Origin: Dama dama
Lineage: Eukaryota; Chordata; Mammalia; Artiodactyla; Cervidae
NCBI RefSeq assembly: GCF_033118175.1
Contig: NC_083701.1
Coordinates: forward strand, 52,093,001 to 52,157,000
Direction of reading: 5' to 3'
Length of the DNA stretch: 64,000 bases
Shown: positions 34,708 through 48,400 of the stretch, one piece after another
How positions within the stretch are numbered: the stretch's first letter is position 1
Layout: each line of letters opens with the position of its first letter
Position numbers and translations under genes: made by a program
Notes under the pieces: generated by a model
The model's input: only the letters and a program-made list of their open reading frames with translations
What the model was told of the DNA's origin: nothing
Database searches by the model: none

Positions 34708-34944
34708 TTTTTTTTTTTAATTTTTATTATTATTATTATTTTTTTCCCAGTGGGTTTTGTCATACATTGATATGAATCAGCCATGGATTTACATGTACTC
34801 CCAATCCCGATCCCCCCTCCCACCTCCCTCTCCACCCGATTCCTCTGGGTCTTCCCAGTGCACCAGGCCGGAGCACTTGTCTCGTGCATCCCACCTAGGC
34901 TGGTGATCTGTTTCACCATAGATAGTATACATGCTGTTCTTTTG
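34708..34944 (-). mobile_element. L1 3' UTR fragment, antisense, 15-bp TSD, nested in BovB
   Basis: Starts with a poly(T) run and continues with ruminant L1 3' UTR sequence (tggatttacatgtactccca, ccctcccacctccctctcc). The flanks aaagcatcaattctt at 34693-34707 and 34945-34959 are identical. Only about 237 bases were inserted. Confidence 0.92.
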
Positions 34945-35066
34945 AAAGCATCAATTCTTCAGCGCTCAGCTTTCTTTATGGTCCAACTCTCACATCCATA
35001 CACGACTACTGGAAAAACCATAGCTTTGACTAGAGGACCATTGTTGGCAAAGTAATGACAGCATTT

Positions 35067-36880
35067 AGGAGAACATAACTAAAGCTAATATTTAAAATCG
35101 GAATCTTAGGTCCATTCAACTTGTTTAGAACCAGTATTTCTGTCTTGTTCTCCTTCAGGAACTTCTTTTCTTTAGATTTTTATATTTTTGTAGGCAAACT
35201 GGCACATCCACGTGCATAAATGTTACCAGCTTGAAATTAAATAATCATTACCCCTACTCTTGATGCAATGATCAAGCTACATGCATTTAAGGTTAGTCTT
35301 TCTAAAGATTTCCTTCTCTTTTTATGCCTATTCAAATTTAAAGGAATGGACCTAAAGTTATCTACCTAAATCTCATGCTGATAATTTCTCAGTAGTGCTC
35401 TCGAACACAAGCAAAACTCATTAGCTCAGTAGGTCTAGAAAGACTGCAATATTTCAAAAATAAATCCATGCCTACCAGAAAAACATATCTGCATAGAGAC
35501 AAATAGCAGCCTTGCATTCTGAAGTTGAGTGCCTCTGAAACAGGCCCTCCAGACTGGTTCTTTGCTGGAGTTTCTGTTGGTAGTATATGCTACTTGGACA
35601 CTGCAGCGGTCTACTGAAATTATCCAGAAATTTGCCAAGACTGGCAACACAACCCTAACTTTTGGTAAGGCCTAAAATTTACTACCTGTATTCAAGGTGA
35701 CTCAGTGGATAACCTTACTAAAAGTAGGAGTCAAAATACCGAGTGGCTCTTTCTTTAGATCAGAACAGTTTAAACTCATCTAATCACTGCAACAACCTGC
35801 TTAGCCATGCAGAAGCCTCTATAAACTACGTTAAAAATGCCCTTTCCACATATTAACCAATGTTTATATACTCTGCCTCATCACAGGGTACTGACATGCT
35901 ATTTTGATCTGAAAGTCTATTCCCTATTTTTTTCTCGCCATTTTTGACAAACATCCAAATGTTGAGAACTTTGTGGTGACACCCAAAATAGTCCCTCTAT
36001 TCTCTGACAGAGTTGAGAAATAAAGGAATAAAAGATGGTGATTCAAACGTTACTCTTGTTGCTAATAGTTTAATTGGCAGTGTTGCTTTGTAGGTCAAAA
36101 TGGGTCTTCAAACTGAACCCCAGATTGGGAAGAGTTAGTCTACCCAGACACACAGAGGCAATGCTATGTTGGCAGGAAGGGATACCCACATAGTAGAGGA
36201 GAGGCAGTCCTCTGGAGGACAAGAGGAAACTATCCAGTAGAGACAAAGGTATAGCTGAACTGAGGATGTCCAGAACTGAAGATGTCCAGCTGACTTTTTA
36301 CAAAAGGCAAATGAACCTACCATTTCTTGAGTAAAATGAGTAAAATAAGGTGGAAAGTGAAAGGGAAGCAGCTGTGTGGGACTATTTTGTTACATATATT
36401 TGAGGAGAATGATGAACAGCATCACTTAAAAGCTCACAAACTGGTACATGTACAACATATAGTATCTTCAAGTTTTAGATATCATTTAATGCAAAAAAAA
36501 GACTAAATATTTACTAATATACCAAATTGCTAAATATATAACAATCACTAGTAATCACTAAAACTATGAACCATCTTTTTAAAGAAAATTGATGTAAACA
36601 AGTTATGGGCTAATTTATTTGCATCAATTATACCTGTAAGTCAAAGCAAGTATTCGATAAAATTCAAACTTATAATATACATCTACATGTGGATCCTAAA
36701 TTACTCATACTGATTGGTTTACCTTACAGGAGATGCAGGGAGGATCTTTTTTGAGAAATAGTGACTGTATCCATAAATAAGCATACTTTTATGATGAATG
36801 GTTAATTCCATTTGGGAAGAAATGGTTAGTTACTTATCAGTCTTACAAAACCTAAAAGTTTATCTATTGATATTTATTAA
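35067..36880. other. No gene or repeat recognised
   Basis: Moderately complex sequence. Minus frames at 35435-35650 and 36135-36323 show no domain. Confidence 0.4.
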
Positions 36881-36884
36881 AGTT

Positions 36885-37716
36885 CAAAATTCTCCAAGCC
36901 AGGCTTCAGGAATACGCAAACCATGAACTTCCAGATGTTCAGGCTGGTTTTAGAAAAGGCAGAGGAACCAGAGATCAAATTGCCAACATCCGCTGGATCA
37001 TTGAAAAAGCAAGAGAGTTCCAGAAAAACATCTATTTTTGCTTTATTGACTATGCCAAAGCCTTTGACTGTGTGGGTCACAATAAACTGTGGAAAATTCT
37101 GAAAAAGAAGGGAACACCAGACCACCTGACCCAACTCTTGAGAAATCTATATGCAGGTCAGGAAGCAACAGTTAGAACTGGACATGGAACAACAGACTGG
37201 TTCCAAATTGGGAAAGGAGTATGTCAAGGCTGTATACTGTCACCATGCTTATTTAAATTATATGCAGAGCACATCATGAGAAACGCTGGGCTGGAAGAAG
37301 TACAAGCTGGAATCAAGACTGCCAGGAGAAATATCAATAACCTCAGATATGCAGATGACATCACCCTTATGGCAGAAAGTGAAGAAGAACTAAAGAGCTT
37401 CTTGATGAAGGTGAAAGAGGAGAGTGAAAAAGTTGGCTTAAAGCTCAACATTCAGAAAACGAAGACCATGGCATCCGGTCCCATCACTTCATGGCAAGTA
37501 GACGGGGAAACAGTGGCTGACTTTATTTTTCTGGGCTCCAAAATCACTGTAGATGGTGATGCAGCCATGAAATTAAAAGATGCTTACTCCTTGGAAGGAA
37601 AGTTATGACCAACCTAGACAGCATATTAAAAAGCAGAGACATCACTTTGTCAACAAAGGTCCATCTAGTCAAGGCTGTGGTTTTTCCAGTGGTCATGTAT
37701 GGATGTGAGAGTTGTA
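36885..37716 (+). mobile_element. Internal BovB fragment, sense, lacking both ends
   Basis: Covers only the reverse transcriptase region (from caaaattctccaagccaggc to gtatggatgtgagagttg). The 3' end is absent, which ordinary target-primed insertion does not produce. The word aaattctc occurs at both borders (36887-36894 and 37719-37726), suggesting a microhomology deletion or a transposed fragment. Confidence 0.9.
37072..37608 (+). pseudogene. BovB reverse transcriptase remnant with intact YADD
   Basis: A 178-codon open piece with QGCILSPCLF and the palm motif NLRYADD; the fingers/early palm lie just upstream (FIDYAKAFD, near 37045). A frameshift at about 37560-37608 ends it, and 37605-37808 continues the protein in another frame. 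The long open piece suggests a fairly young source. Confidence 0.87.
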
Positions 37717-37726
37717 GTAAATTCTC

Positions 37727-38720
37727 TCTCTCTCTTTTTTTTATTTTTTGGTACTACTGCTGCCACATTCAAAATAATATCAATGAGCTCTCAGAAACAT
37801 CACATTAATTGATTCACTTGTGCATACAGATGCCCTGAAATACAGTCATCTGAGGGACAATCCTTGAGTCCTTAGGAGTATTAGGAGTTTGGCTGACAGC
37901 AAACCCTGTCCTATTTTTCAGTTACAGGAGGTGCACTGAAGCTTGTTATTTGTAAGACATGCAGCTCATGAAATAGTGATAGCCTAAGTCAATCAAAGAT
38001 TGAACATTAACATAATACTAGTTTCAGGACATGGGTAGTTAATGCTGTATTTAGAGAAAGGAAAATGCTTATCTCAATTATTTCAATTCTGTTGGCATAA
38101 AAGGATAATTTTATGAAGATGCTACGAGGATAGTAAGAATGTTTATGCAGTAAATGCAAAGTTTACTACAAAGATATTAGATATGCTGAAAGTTAATTTA
38201 GCAATAAAATATAGCTTCTATGAAAAATGTGTAGAAAGTTTCTTACTTTATATGACTTTAGGAGTGATGGGAAAGCTTCTGGTCCCCAAACTATTTTTCT
38301 TATGAGAATTTTCCTGTATGTGAAATTTCACTGCTAAAAATTATTGATTTAACTTACTATTATCTATTAAAATGGGATTGTTTCTTTATAAGATGGTACC
38401 TGAATAATACAGAAGAGAAACAAAAGAAAACCAAACCTTAAGCTCTAATTCACACAAAGGTGCTCATTCAAAGAAAAGGCACATTCTAGGAAGTAGGGAA
38501 TCTACTCTATTAGGGCACTGGAAAGAAATAAAGGAGAAAGAAATTTCACTACATCCCTAATGTCTTGCATTAGCCTCACACTCTATTCATCCTCCACTTG
38601 AATTGATGCACTAGTGATATGTATTATAGTGGCTATACTTCTTGACATATGGCTTTACTTCTATAAAGCTCATTGTTCTCCTCCTTTCTCCTTCCCCTCC
38701 TCTCTTTTCTTTCTTTCTTT
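37727..38720. other. No gene or repeat recognised
   Basis: AT-rich spacer. CT-rich low-complexity runs at 37720-37747 and 38680-38726. Confidence 0.4.
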
Positions 38721-38721
38721 C

Positions 38722-38860
38722 TTTTTTCCGTTGTTGTTTGTTTGTTTTGGCTGGGGCCTGTGGCATGTGGGATCTTAGTTCCCCAGCCAGGGACTGAACC
38801 CATTCCCCATGCATTGGGAGCATAGAGTCTTAACTACTGCACAGCCAAGGAGGACCTCCT
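38722..38860 (-). mobile_element. CHR-type (cetartiodactyl) SINE, antisense
   Basis: The words gtggcatgtgggatcttagt and ccagccagggactgaaccca identify the CHR family of tRNA-derived SINEs, older than Bov-tA. A CT-rich tract precedes it. Confidence 0.8.
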
Positions 38861-41800
38861 TCTCTTTCTTCTATTTATTTGGGTAAGATAATGAACCTGG
38901 ACCAGTCTCAGAGTATCATACACACATGTAAATGTCTATAACTGTTCCAGTCTGAAATCTTCTCATCCTTATTTTTTTTTAAATTTCAGTCTGTAGAAAT
39001 AGAGTCTGACTGCTCTCTCCTTTATCACTCTCTAAATTGTAATATTAGGAAGAATGTCTAATTTCTAAGACACCTTTAATTTAAAGACTCCCACATTGAA
39101 CTACAATTTTCTCCTCACTGAGTGAACATGTCACAACCTCAGTAATCAGAATGTATAGTGTATCACTGTAACTGCTGCTTTATTAACTCATTTGGGCATC
39201 ATTTATTTCCTGAACAATGTATCAATAAGTGTCTTGCAAGGAAATAAACATTCTAGGTATTTTGTTCAGTCACAGTTTTACAGAGGTAACTGTTTAGATA
39301 ATACAGGAGCTGAAAATATAAAGAGGAGATGGTGAAGAGCCATAAAGAACAGCAACTGGGAGGATAGTTAACATCCAGGATAGGAAAGACAGAGAAATGA
39401 AACAGTATTACTAGAACTCAGAAGCCAGACCATCTTTAACAATATAGGAACTCCCAGGAAGGAGTTGCACAAGCAACAAGGCAAACAAAAAACATGCACC
39501 CACTGCAGAAAAATCAACTTAGGAGAGCTAAAGAAAGAGGAATACCTGTCTTCTCCCCTCCTACCTTTCACTGTCAAACAGTCCCTTAACAGCTAAATAG
39601 TGCCTCACTGAGCAAAACAAAAAGAAACAAACAAAAAATCACTAGAAAATAGATTTTCAGAACAGTAAGGAATTGAAATTCAAGTAATAAAAACTGGTTA
39701 AAATTTCAACTATCTACCAGGCACTCTTTTAATAAGTGTTAATAATAGGAATGCAGCAATAAACAAATCAACTAATTCCCTGTCCTTGGAAGGATTATAT
39801 GTAGTACTTAACATGTACCAGTTACTCAAAATTACTGTAAATATACCAATATACTTTAAAAACACTAATATATTAAACCTTATAAAACTCTATGGGGTGA
39901 ATATTACTGACTCTCCCACTGAGATGAGAAATGGAAAGACAGGGAGGTTGAAGTCCTTCAGGCACAAATCATAGAGCCAGGATTCTAACCAAGCATTCTG
40001 GCCTCAGGGTACCTTCTCCTTAATTCTAATCTATCTTTTCATGCTTATAGTTTCTATCCTTTCTTCATACCATAAATAAAGATAACCATAACATTGAAGA
40101 AAATTGTAAAAATCTTACAGGGTTTACATATTAAGACTTAGAAAATTTCAAACACTTGGTATAAATTTGTTCATTACCCCCAATATAAAAACCATTTCAA
40201 ACATAAGTGGATGGCCATGCATCCATGCATTATTAATGTTGCACAAAAGCATACTGAATTTTATGAGCAATAAAATAAATAACTTTTAGGGAATGCTTCT
40301 ACACCTCAGTTTTTAGAATTTTTAAATGGTGAGAACAAAGAATCAGAACCAGAAAACAGTATTGTAAATTAAATGTTACATGGATACAGGGGGCACCATA
40401 AGGGCAGTGAGAACATTTGAATATAGAATATGAACTTAGCCTACTTTACAATTTCTCTATGGCTACACAAAATCAAAGAAAGCTAATAGAGGGATTTTCT
40501 AAATTACTGAGTGCAGCATTCCCAGTGCTTGCTGCAAGGCACCAAAAGAATTCACCAGAAGAATCTGTGCTATGACTTCCTTTGTAAATGTGCTGATGTG
40601 AAAGCATTTTGATGGAATACATTTTACCTCTTTCCCCCTTGTGTATTCAGAGGATCAGAGATAACATTTGTGAAAGCATCATTTATTGTGCAGTATTTCA
40701 CATAGAACAATAAAACAAACAAAAAATGTTTCTTCATAAAAGACTGAGACATTGTCATAGTAGCTTTTTTCCTCTTTCCATTGTTCTTACTTGCTGTGTC
40801 TTGTCCCAAGTGGGTGGAAATCTCCTGGTTTAAAATTATACGGATGCAGGTCATAATGACTGACTACATGATCTTTGATTCTTTTTAACTTAAAAACAAC
40901 TCCTAGAGTTTAAAACAATTGAAATGTGAACTGATGCCTGTGGAATCCCTGCTGCTCTTTGTGAATGATGTATGAAATGAAAATCTCTACCTAGTGCAGG
41001 GAATACTGACATCATGTAATTATAGCCATGCCGGCCAACAGTCCACTTAGTCAGAATGCCACTAGAAAAAGCATACCTGTTCTAAAAGTAATTCAGTCTG
41101 CATGAAGAATACTATATGATGAGAGTCTTAGGTATGTAGTCTAAACTTTTATTTTTCTAGTCTCATTGCTCAGCTACAAGGTTTATGTTAAAGTCATTTA
41201 CATCCCAAGTTCTTTCTTATCCTAATTTCAAATAGGTATAATAATTAATTTCTTAAAATATTGAAATTCTAGTTATCTACCTACAGGTTGTTACATAAAA
41301 GAAAATTTCTACAACCTATTCAACTATTTGTGGAACTCTCCTCTCATTAATAGTAAGAGCAAACTAAAGAGTAAAAAGAGAACAGAGGACTGACCATAAT
41401 AACTGTGCTGAAACAAATGTGAGGCTTCATTTATTTTTCTAAAGACAAACAAGGTGAGTCTGCTATCCATAACCAAGAATTATTTACTGCAAATATTCTG
41501 CAAACACATTTTTGCTTTAAGTATTTGAGCATATCTAAATATTCATTAAAAAATATGCACAAGTAAGATATTTCTCATAATTCTGTGGTAGAATTGAACT
41601 CTTTATATTGGCGCACTATATATCCATGGTATAAATTAATGATACTGATAAGAAAAAATATATACAGACTTTAAATACTCAAATACATCTTTATAAGTAA
41701 CCATCTTTGGAGTCTATGAATTTATTAAAATAATGTGATCACTGAACTTAATTTTGATATTGCCTTCAGACTTGTGAGACTCATAGAATTTAATACGCTT

Positions 41801-42585
41801 TTTAGCACAGGAAAATCATGTAACTTTTTAATAATATATTTAGGTAAGGGTCACTAAACATTGGAGAGATTACAAAAGTCAACATCAGGGAGTGTGTCTT
41901 TTATTAGCTTTAAAACTTCATAGCAAATTAATTCATGACATGTTTCACTTTTAATTATCCACTGAAGTACAGTGACTTTTACATCTAGAACTGGTACTCA
42001 GATTTCAACTCACCAAGACACACTGGACTTTGCAATGCCAGGGCAGAGTCCATAAGCCACATTTCTGCTCTGTCTACTGCCATTTGGTCAGGCTCACGTA
42101 GAGTGGGTACAAGAGGGAAGAGAAAAAGCTACAGGGAGAATAGACTCTCTGTTTTCTACCCGTTGACTTTTCTCTATTTGCTTTCTATTTTGATTCACAA
42201 CTGTGACACACAGTGGACAATTTGTTCCAGTAAGAACATGATTCCTTTTCTAAAAACAGTCAACAAAACCATTCTTATCATATACTTTCAGAGATGCCAG
42301 CACTCATGGAAGACTGAATGAGATTCAATTAAGAGTTGATGTGTTAATATGTAAAATGTCTGGTCCCATCATGGGTCCCTCTGCTGGCTTTGAGAAGACA
42401 GTACCAGCTGAGTGGTACCTTCTTATTAGGAGTCTGAATTCTAGCCTTAAGTGGCTTCTGCTCTAATCTTTTAAGTTTTAATTATCCCCATCTTCTCTTT
42501 GTTCCACCAGACCTAGGTGGGTAGCTACCTCTTACAGTTGCTACCTCCATGTACTTCATATTTCTTTTTAATGCCTTGTCTTCAA
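38861..42585. other. No gene recognised; MIR-like piece
   Basis: Unassigned AT-rich DNA. About 39735-40000 contains MIR/L2-like words (accaggcactcttttaat, later agagccaggattctaacc). Frames at 39368-39577, 40624-40854 and 42103-42321 have no recognised domain. Confidence 0.4.
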
Positions 42586-42589
42586 TGAT

Positions 42590-43045
42590 AATTGTGAACT
42601 ATTTTCCCATCCTTGTACATTTTTGCAATTCTTTCCATTAGGTAGCGTTTACTTCCCCACCTGTTGGATCTGAGTTGGCACTGCAACATGCCTTGACCAA
42701 TAGCAAGACGGGAATGAAGGCTAGCGACTTTATACTTGCTCACCTGAAGTTTTGTACTACCATGTAAGAAGTACAACTATGCTGCTTTGAGAGAAGCAGA
42801 CCCTGACATTTAAGCTACCCCTGAGATGTTACAGACATTCTGAGCTGTTAGGATTGATTAGCTCTAGCTGTGCTCCCAGATGTATGAAGTTGTATGAATT
42901 ATCCAAGTTGGACCATTTGGAATAGAACAGACCAGATGATCCCTGGCAACCAACAGGATCTTGAGAAAAAAGAAATCATAATTGTTTTAAGTCATTAGGT
43001 AAAGGAGTAGCTGGTTACATAGTAGCATACAATTGATAAAGCCTT
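42590..43045 (+). mobile_element. MLT1-type MaLR LTR, sense
   Basis: Ordered words: tggatctgagttggcactgc, ttgaccaatagcaagacggg, ccatgtaagaagtacaacta and ttgttttaagtcattagg near the 3' end. This matches an ancient ERVL-MaLR LTR. It is diverged, with no TSD seen. Confidence 0.7.
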
Positions 43046-44594
43046 TTTAATACTTTAAGAACTAACCTTTATGTTAAATGTTGTCTGTTAAAATAACTGT
43101 TATGCGGTTTCTGTCTCCTGGCTGGACCATAACAGATTCAAACATAAATATTGAAACCAATAATATAACTTGTTCAAAATGAGATTATACAGTTTGCCAG
43201 TGTTTTCTAAATGCTGCACTGGCATTTTAAAAATCATCTTAATTCTAAGCCATCAAGAAAATAATTATAACAGGAATCTGATTTTCAGAAAAATTTAAAG
43301 AATTCATTAAACAGGACAATGAGGTGATAGGCTATAGCTACTTTTGAAGAAACAGCAAATTTTATGAAAGGAAATGTTTGGTATATAACTACACAGTTAC
43401 TATTTGTCATCTTAAAACTATTGTACAGGTCCCTGATGATATATTAAACAGAATCACATTCAGGTCACTTTATATACTGTCTCCAGATGAAGACATTAAA
43501 GCTAATACTATGCTACTATAGAAAGTAACTATTATGAGATATTAAGAGCATTCTTGGTTGTAGGGTAAAATACTATGTCAGTGTGAGGTGCCATGAATGA
43601 ATAATAGTTATGGCAGTGAGTGTAATCTGTGCAAGTTAATGGATAAACTGTAACTATAATGGGTTTAAAATACTGAGTTTTAAATTTGGCTTATGCAAAG
43701 TGATCAATGAGAAAAGATATTAGGAGGTTTGTAATAGTAAAAGGCCATATAACAGGAACATTTTACTTTTCAAAGCATTTCAACAGAGAAGCTTATGATA
43801 TTAAAGGAGATTGTCTTCCATAGGCAGATTTGGGCAGGATTTAGCATAATTTTCTTGGGATCAGGTACTCCTATGACCAACAAGACATAGAGAGAAAACA
43901 TACTGCCAGGAAACATATAATATCAATTTATACCTGTCAGAGAATTCTATCAAGGCAGGGTTTTAGTACATCAAGATGGATAGAAGACCACCAAATCTGC
44001 AAGTATAAAAAGAGTTTCAGCATGCAAAAATGTGGAAGGAATGAATCTCCAAATTTTACCCTCACATATCTTTAATAATAAACACAAGCCCTATAACAGC
44101 AATGGTATATGGGGTTGCTTTCTTTCTTTTTCCTTTTAGTGAATTTTCACTAATACTCTCAGGTGAAAAAGCTGAAACATCATTCTGCTATGATTTTAAC
44201 CTATACATCTCATATAAAAGCAATTTATACTCTTGTTTGAATACATGTAATATTTGAAATAAAGTTTCATGTACATTTGTCTCTGCAACATCCTAAAACT
44301 GGGAATACTATGATTTTCCTCCAGTAAGTACACAAAAAGCATGTGTGTGTGTGTGAGATGTAGTTAGAAATAAATAGCTGATAAACAGAAGGAAGTAACT
44401 CCCACTTCTGCAAAATAGTATTGAAAGAAATGTGTATGTGGGTAGGCCACTGGATAAGACACAGAGAGGACAATAAAGCTAGTCAAATCATAGTTCTCTG
44501 TATGCCTGTTTGAGTAAAAGTTCCACACATGAAAAAAAACAAAAACAAAAACGTGTGTAGCAAGCAATCTGTATTTTCGTGAAGGTTACTGGGT
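43046..44594. other. No gene or repeat recognised
   Basis: AT-rich unassigned DNA. A short (GT)n run lies near 44342-44354. Confidence 0.4.
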
Positions 44595-44785
44595 TAATAA
44601 CATTTATATGGTACCTACTCTCTGCCAGGCATTGTTCTAAATTCTTTATATACATCAAGTGAATCAGTCTTCACAACATTATTATTTACTATAATTTTAT
44701 AGATGAAGAAACAATTAAATAGTAAGTAATATCACTACTCAAGGCATATAGCTAATAAATGGTGCAGACAGGATTTATGTATACA
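44595..44785 (+). mobile_element. MIR SINE, sense
   Basis: A well-preserved MIR order: ctctgccaggcattgttcta, cttcacaacattatt, ttatagatgaagaaac, then catatagctaataaatgg. Old mammalian SINE. Confidence 0.8.
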
Positions 44786-44818
44786 TAACCAAGTTTTGTA
44801 TATACTTACTGTGACTAT

Positions 44819-45309
44819 TAAAAAGCAGAGACATTACTTTGCCAACAAAGGTCTGTCTGGTCAAGGCTATGGTTTTTCCTGTGGTCATGTATGGATGTGA
44901 GAGTTGGACTGTGAAGAAGCTGAGCACCGAAAAATTGATGCTTTTGAACTGTGGTGTTGGAGAAGACTCTTGAGAGTCCATTGGACTGCAAGGAGATCCA
45001 ACCAGTCCATCCTAAAGGAGATCAGTCCTGGGTGTTCATTGGAAGGGCTGATGCTGAAGCTGAAACTCCAGTACTTTGGTCACCTCATGTGAAGAGTTGA
45101 CTCATTGGAAAGAACCCTGATGATGGGAGGGACTGGGGGCAGGAGGAGAAGGGGACGACAGAGGATGAGATGGCTGGATGGTATCACCGACTCAATGGGC
45201 ATGAGTTTGAGTAAACTCCGGGAGTTGGTGATGGACAGGGAGGCCTGGCGTGCTGTGATTCATGGGGTCGCAAAGAGTCAGACATGACTGAGCGACTGAA
45301 CTGAACTGA
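44819..45309 (+). mobile_element. BovB LINE 3' end, sense, with TSD
   Basis: From ttaaaaagcagagacattac to the ctgaactgaa tail. The TSD actgtgactat lies at 44808-44818 and 45310-45320. Frames at 44904-45092 and 45105-45287 are the C-terminal part of ORF2. Confidence 0.95.
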
Positions 45310-45398
45310 ACTGTGACTATGGTTAAAATTATGCTATTTTTGCTAAAACATGGGTTATTGAGAAAGTTTTGCCATCAAAATAATAAATCTAATTATAT

Positions 45399-45443
45399 AA
45401 AAGATGTTCTGCAAAAAAAAAAAAAAAAAAAAAGATGTTCTGC
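45399..45443. mobile_element. Poly(A)-only insertion with 14-bp TSD
   Basis: The word aaaagatgttctgc occurs at 45399-45412 and 45430-45443, and only A residues lie between. The structure is that of a target-primed insertion in which just the poly(A) tail was copied. A simple duplication followed by A-run expansion is the alternative. Confidence 0.75.
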
Positions 45444-45446
45444 AAT

Positions 45447-48400
45447 GCTTAACTTGCATAACAAGTCAATAAAAACCTATTTGCTCAAGTTCATTGTAAA
45501 AGTAGAATGGTGACTACCAAAGGAAGAACTGGCATTTTCCGTATGTATTAAAAAGTTCACATATATATAAATAACATAGAGAGAAGATATTTACAGGGAA
45601 CACATATTGTCTCTGACATTGTAGGGCAAGTAGTCTATATAACTCAGTAATTTTCCACATTGTCGGCCTGGGCTTCCTAAGGTAAAAACTAGACAATAAA
45701 CAGTTTTCCAGGTTATTATCCTTCTGGTGTGCATGCATCATTCTTAGGTACTGCCAGTTTAAAGCAACCCAATGAGGCTTTAATTCAAAAGTGGGCAACA
45801 TGAAGTTGTAGCTGCATATTCTAGTAAGCATGTGGGAGAGGTGTAACCATCTCAGGGTGGAAGAGGTGGTTTAACTTACTATTTCGCTATGGTTTGAAAC
45901 TTAAGTTATTCCTAAGTGTTTGGTGTTTGCATAAATGTTTTGGCATATACAAGATTGGTTAACATTTTAAAATATTCTTCTCATCAGATGGATTCCCAAA
46001 GATTACTTACTATGGGAATACAAAGGTACATGGGATATTTAAATATTTTCATAAATGTCTTATCAATTTACACAACTCTGATTGCCTTTGAATGTCTTGC
46101 ATACTGCGTTACCTTCAAAAGCATTGATTATCATTAAAAAATGTCAATCTGATGGGTGAAAATTGCTACCTTACACTTAATGCTTTCTTAAATTTGTTTA
46201 TATTTTATTTGCATTCATATTTTATTATCCATGTGTATTTTATTTTTAGTCTTCTGTTGATGTCCTTTAAGCATTTTGATTGTATTTTAACTTTTTTCTC
46301 ATTTAGATTTGCAAGCTATAAATATATCAAATATATTAACTCTTGTTTCATATTGGTTAAAGTTATGTTTTTGTTTTAGAAAAAAAATTATAATTACATG
46401 TGTTGATGATAATAATAATTTTGATTAGTGTCTTACTTTTCATGTACAACATTCCCTGACAGTGGAGAAACAACTTTGGTTATTCATGTTTTATTTTTGA
46501 AAGTGCTTATTTTGTTCAAACCTTAAACAATGGTTTCAGAATTCAAAGAGAAAGGCCAGAATATGCCAAAAAAAAAATAAAGATTAGGTACTAATATATA
46601 TATGTAAGTTTACTCTTACATATATACAAGTGCAAATGATATATGTTAAAGTATAAAAACATGATTTTATTGATTAATTCACAAATATGTATTAAGTACT
46701 ATTTATGCTCAGTTTTTTACTGGCAACATGAAAGATACAAGTGAATTACAATGAAATTTTTCTTAAGGCACTTGTACTTGGTAAATGAATAATAGTTTAA
46801 AATAATTAATAGTTTAAAAATTTCATTTGAAAATGTCTATATTGTTTTATCACCATAAAACATGCAATTAGTGAAATCAATGTCATTTTTTTTTTTTAAA
46901 GTGGGCTTTCTTTTCTCAGAAATGTTGCTACAGTTCTTTCTACTCAACAAATGTATCAATAATTCTAACAAGGGGAATTACATGGAATTCCTGAAATAGG
47001 AAGAACAAAAAAAAGAAAAAAAAACAATGGAAAAATGATGAAGTATCTTGTGCAGATGTATAAAAAGAAGTCTGCTCAGAGGAAGTACTGAATTCTAAAT
47101 TATAAAATTTAATTGTTACAACACAGTCTGGTTCACATGGGCTGGCACTAATAAACAATGACCTGATTAAAAGAGATAGATGTGTGATATTGGGTCTTCC
47201 ATAAGAAATGTTTATTAGCACCAGATGAGTATCTGAGGAATATCACATGGAAGTCTGTCAAAGGTGATGTGGGAAATCTTGGAATCGAAAAGTTAGGTAA
47301 TGGAATCAGTGATACTTTTTCTCAGAATTGAGACAAAGTAATTTGCTGTCTTGATTATAACTCTCAAATTTTACTAGTCAGAAAGTACAAACTAAAAATA
47401 AATGAAGCTGACAGTTTGATCAAGATGTGGATTATGCTAGAGAAGTGGGATGTGGAAAACTTTGTGGCTGATAAGCATTCTAAATGTAGACCAAACAATA
47501 TATGCATTTTCTTTGCCTTTTTGTTAGTTAAAATAATACAGTTTTTGTCCTCTTTCTTTGTGAAAAACAGGAAAGGGCCTTTCCTTCATATTGTCTAATA
47601 AACATAACTGGGACCATCAATTTTACAGTGGCTAGAGTAGGTGTTTTGAAGTGTTTTGTGCATTTTTATGAAAATCTCAAGGGCTACACATTTATTCTCC
47701 TTAGAAAGTTTTAAAATCTAATAGGAATTTGGCATGCTGTACTTTTGTATGGGCAAGAGAATGTAGGGAAAGGATCATCTACAATCTGGCATGTTTATCA
47801 GGTAGGGCCCAAATTGAAATTGATGCTATAGGGATATAACAATGCAAACTATTATGCAACAATGATGAACAAAAATGCCTGGTATATTGTATGCTACTCA
47901 TAAGAGGAAAATGAAATGGCTTTGTGATTGCATACTTAAGAAATAACACTGAAGCAAAAATTTCAAATGAAGACTTGTAAAATGAGTTTCCTTTAGTTGT
48001 CCATCAATTAACACACATCATTATAAAGAATGAAACAACTAATCTTAATTTTTAATTCACTTATGTTAAATATATTCTAAATTTTCTGTACATTCCCTCC
48101 AAGGAACAAGCATCCAAATTTTCATTTTATTCTATAATATATATTTTTTCTTTGATTACTAGAGAATCTATCCATTTTTGCCATGCAATCAAAAATCTGA
48201 ATAACTGATGGAACAACAAATGAAAGATTTCAATTTTTCTGAATATTTAAATCTATACCCAAAATAACAAATACAGAAGATGAGTAACAAATCAATTTTT
48301 AAAAAGTTTAGCACTAAATACCCTTCTTCTAAACTTCCAATCATAACATTCACTTGACACCTAATTATGTCTTACTTTATTTTCAGTCAATTGGCAAATA

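Larger units (their letters stand above)
33022..35057 (-). mobile_element. BovB LINE 3' end, antisense, split by two later insertions
   Basis: BovB parts are 33022-33313, 34615-34707 and 34945-35057. The outer TSD acagcattt is at 33013-33021 and 35058-35066. Removing the solo LTR (33314-34614) and the L1 (34708-34944) restores a continuous antisense BovB 3' end of about 500 bases. Confidence 0.92.
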
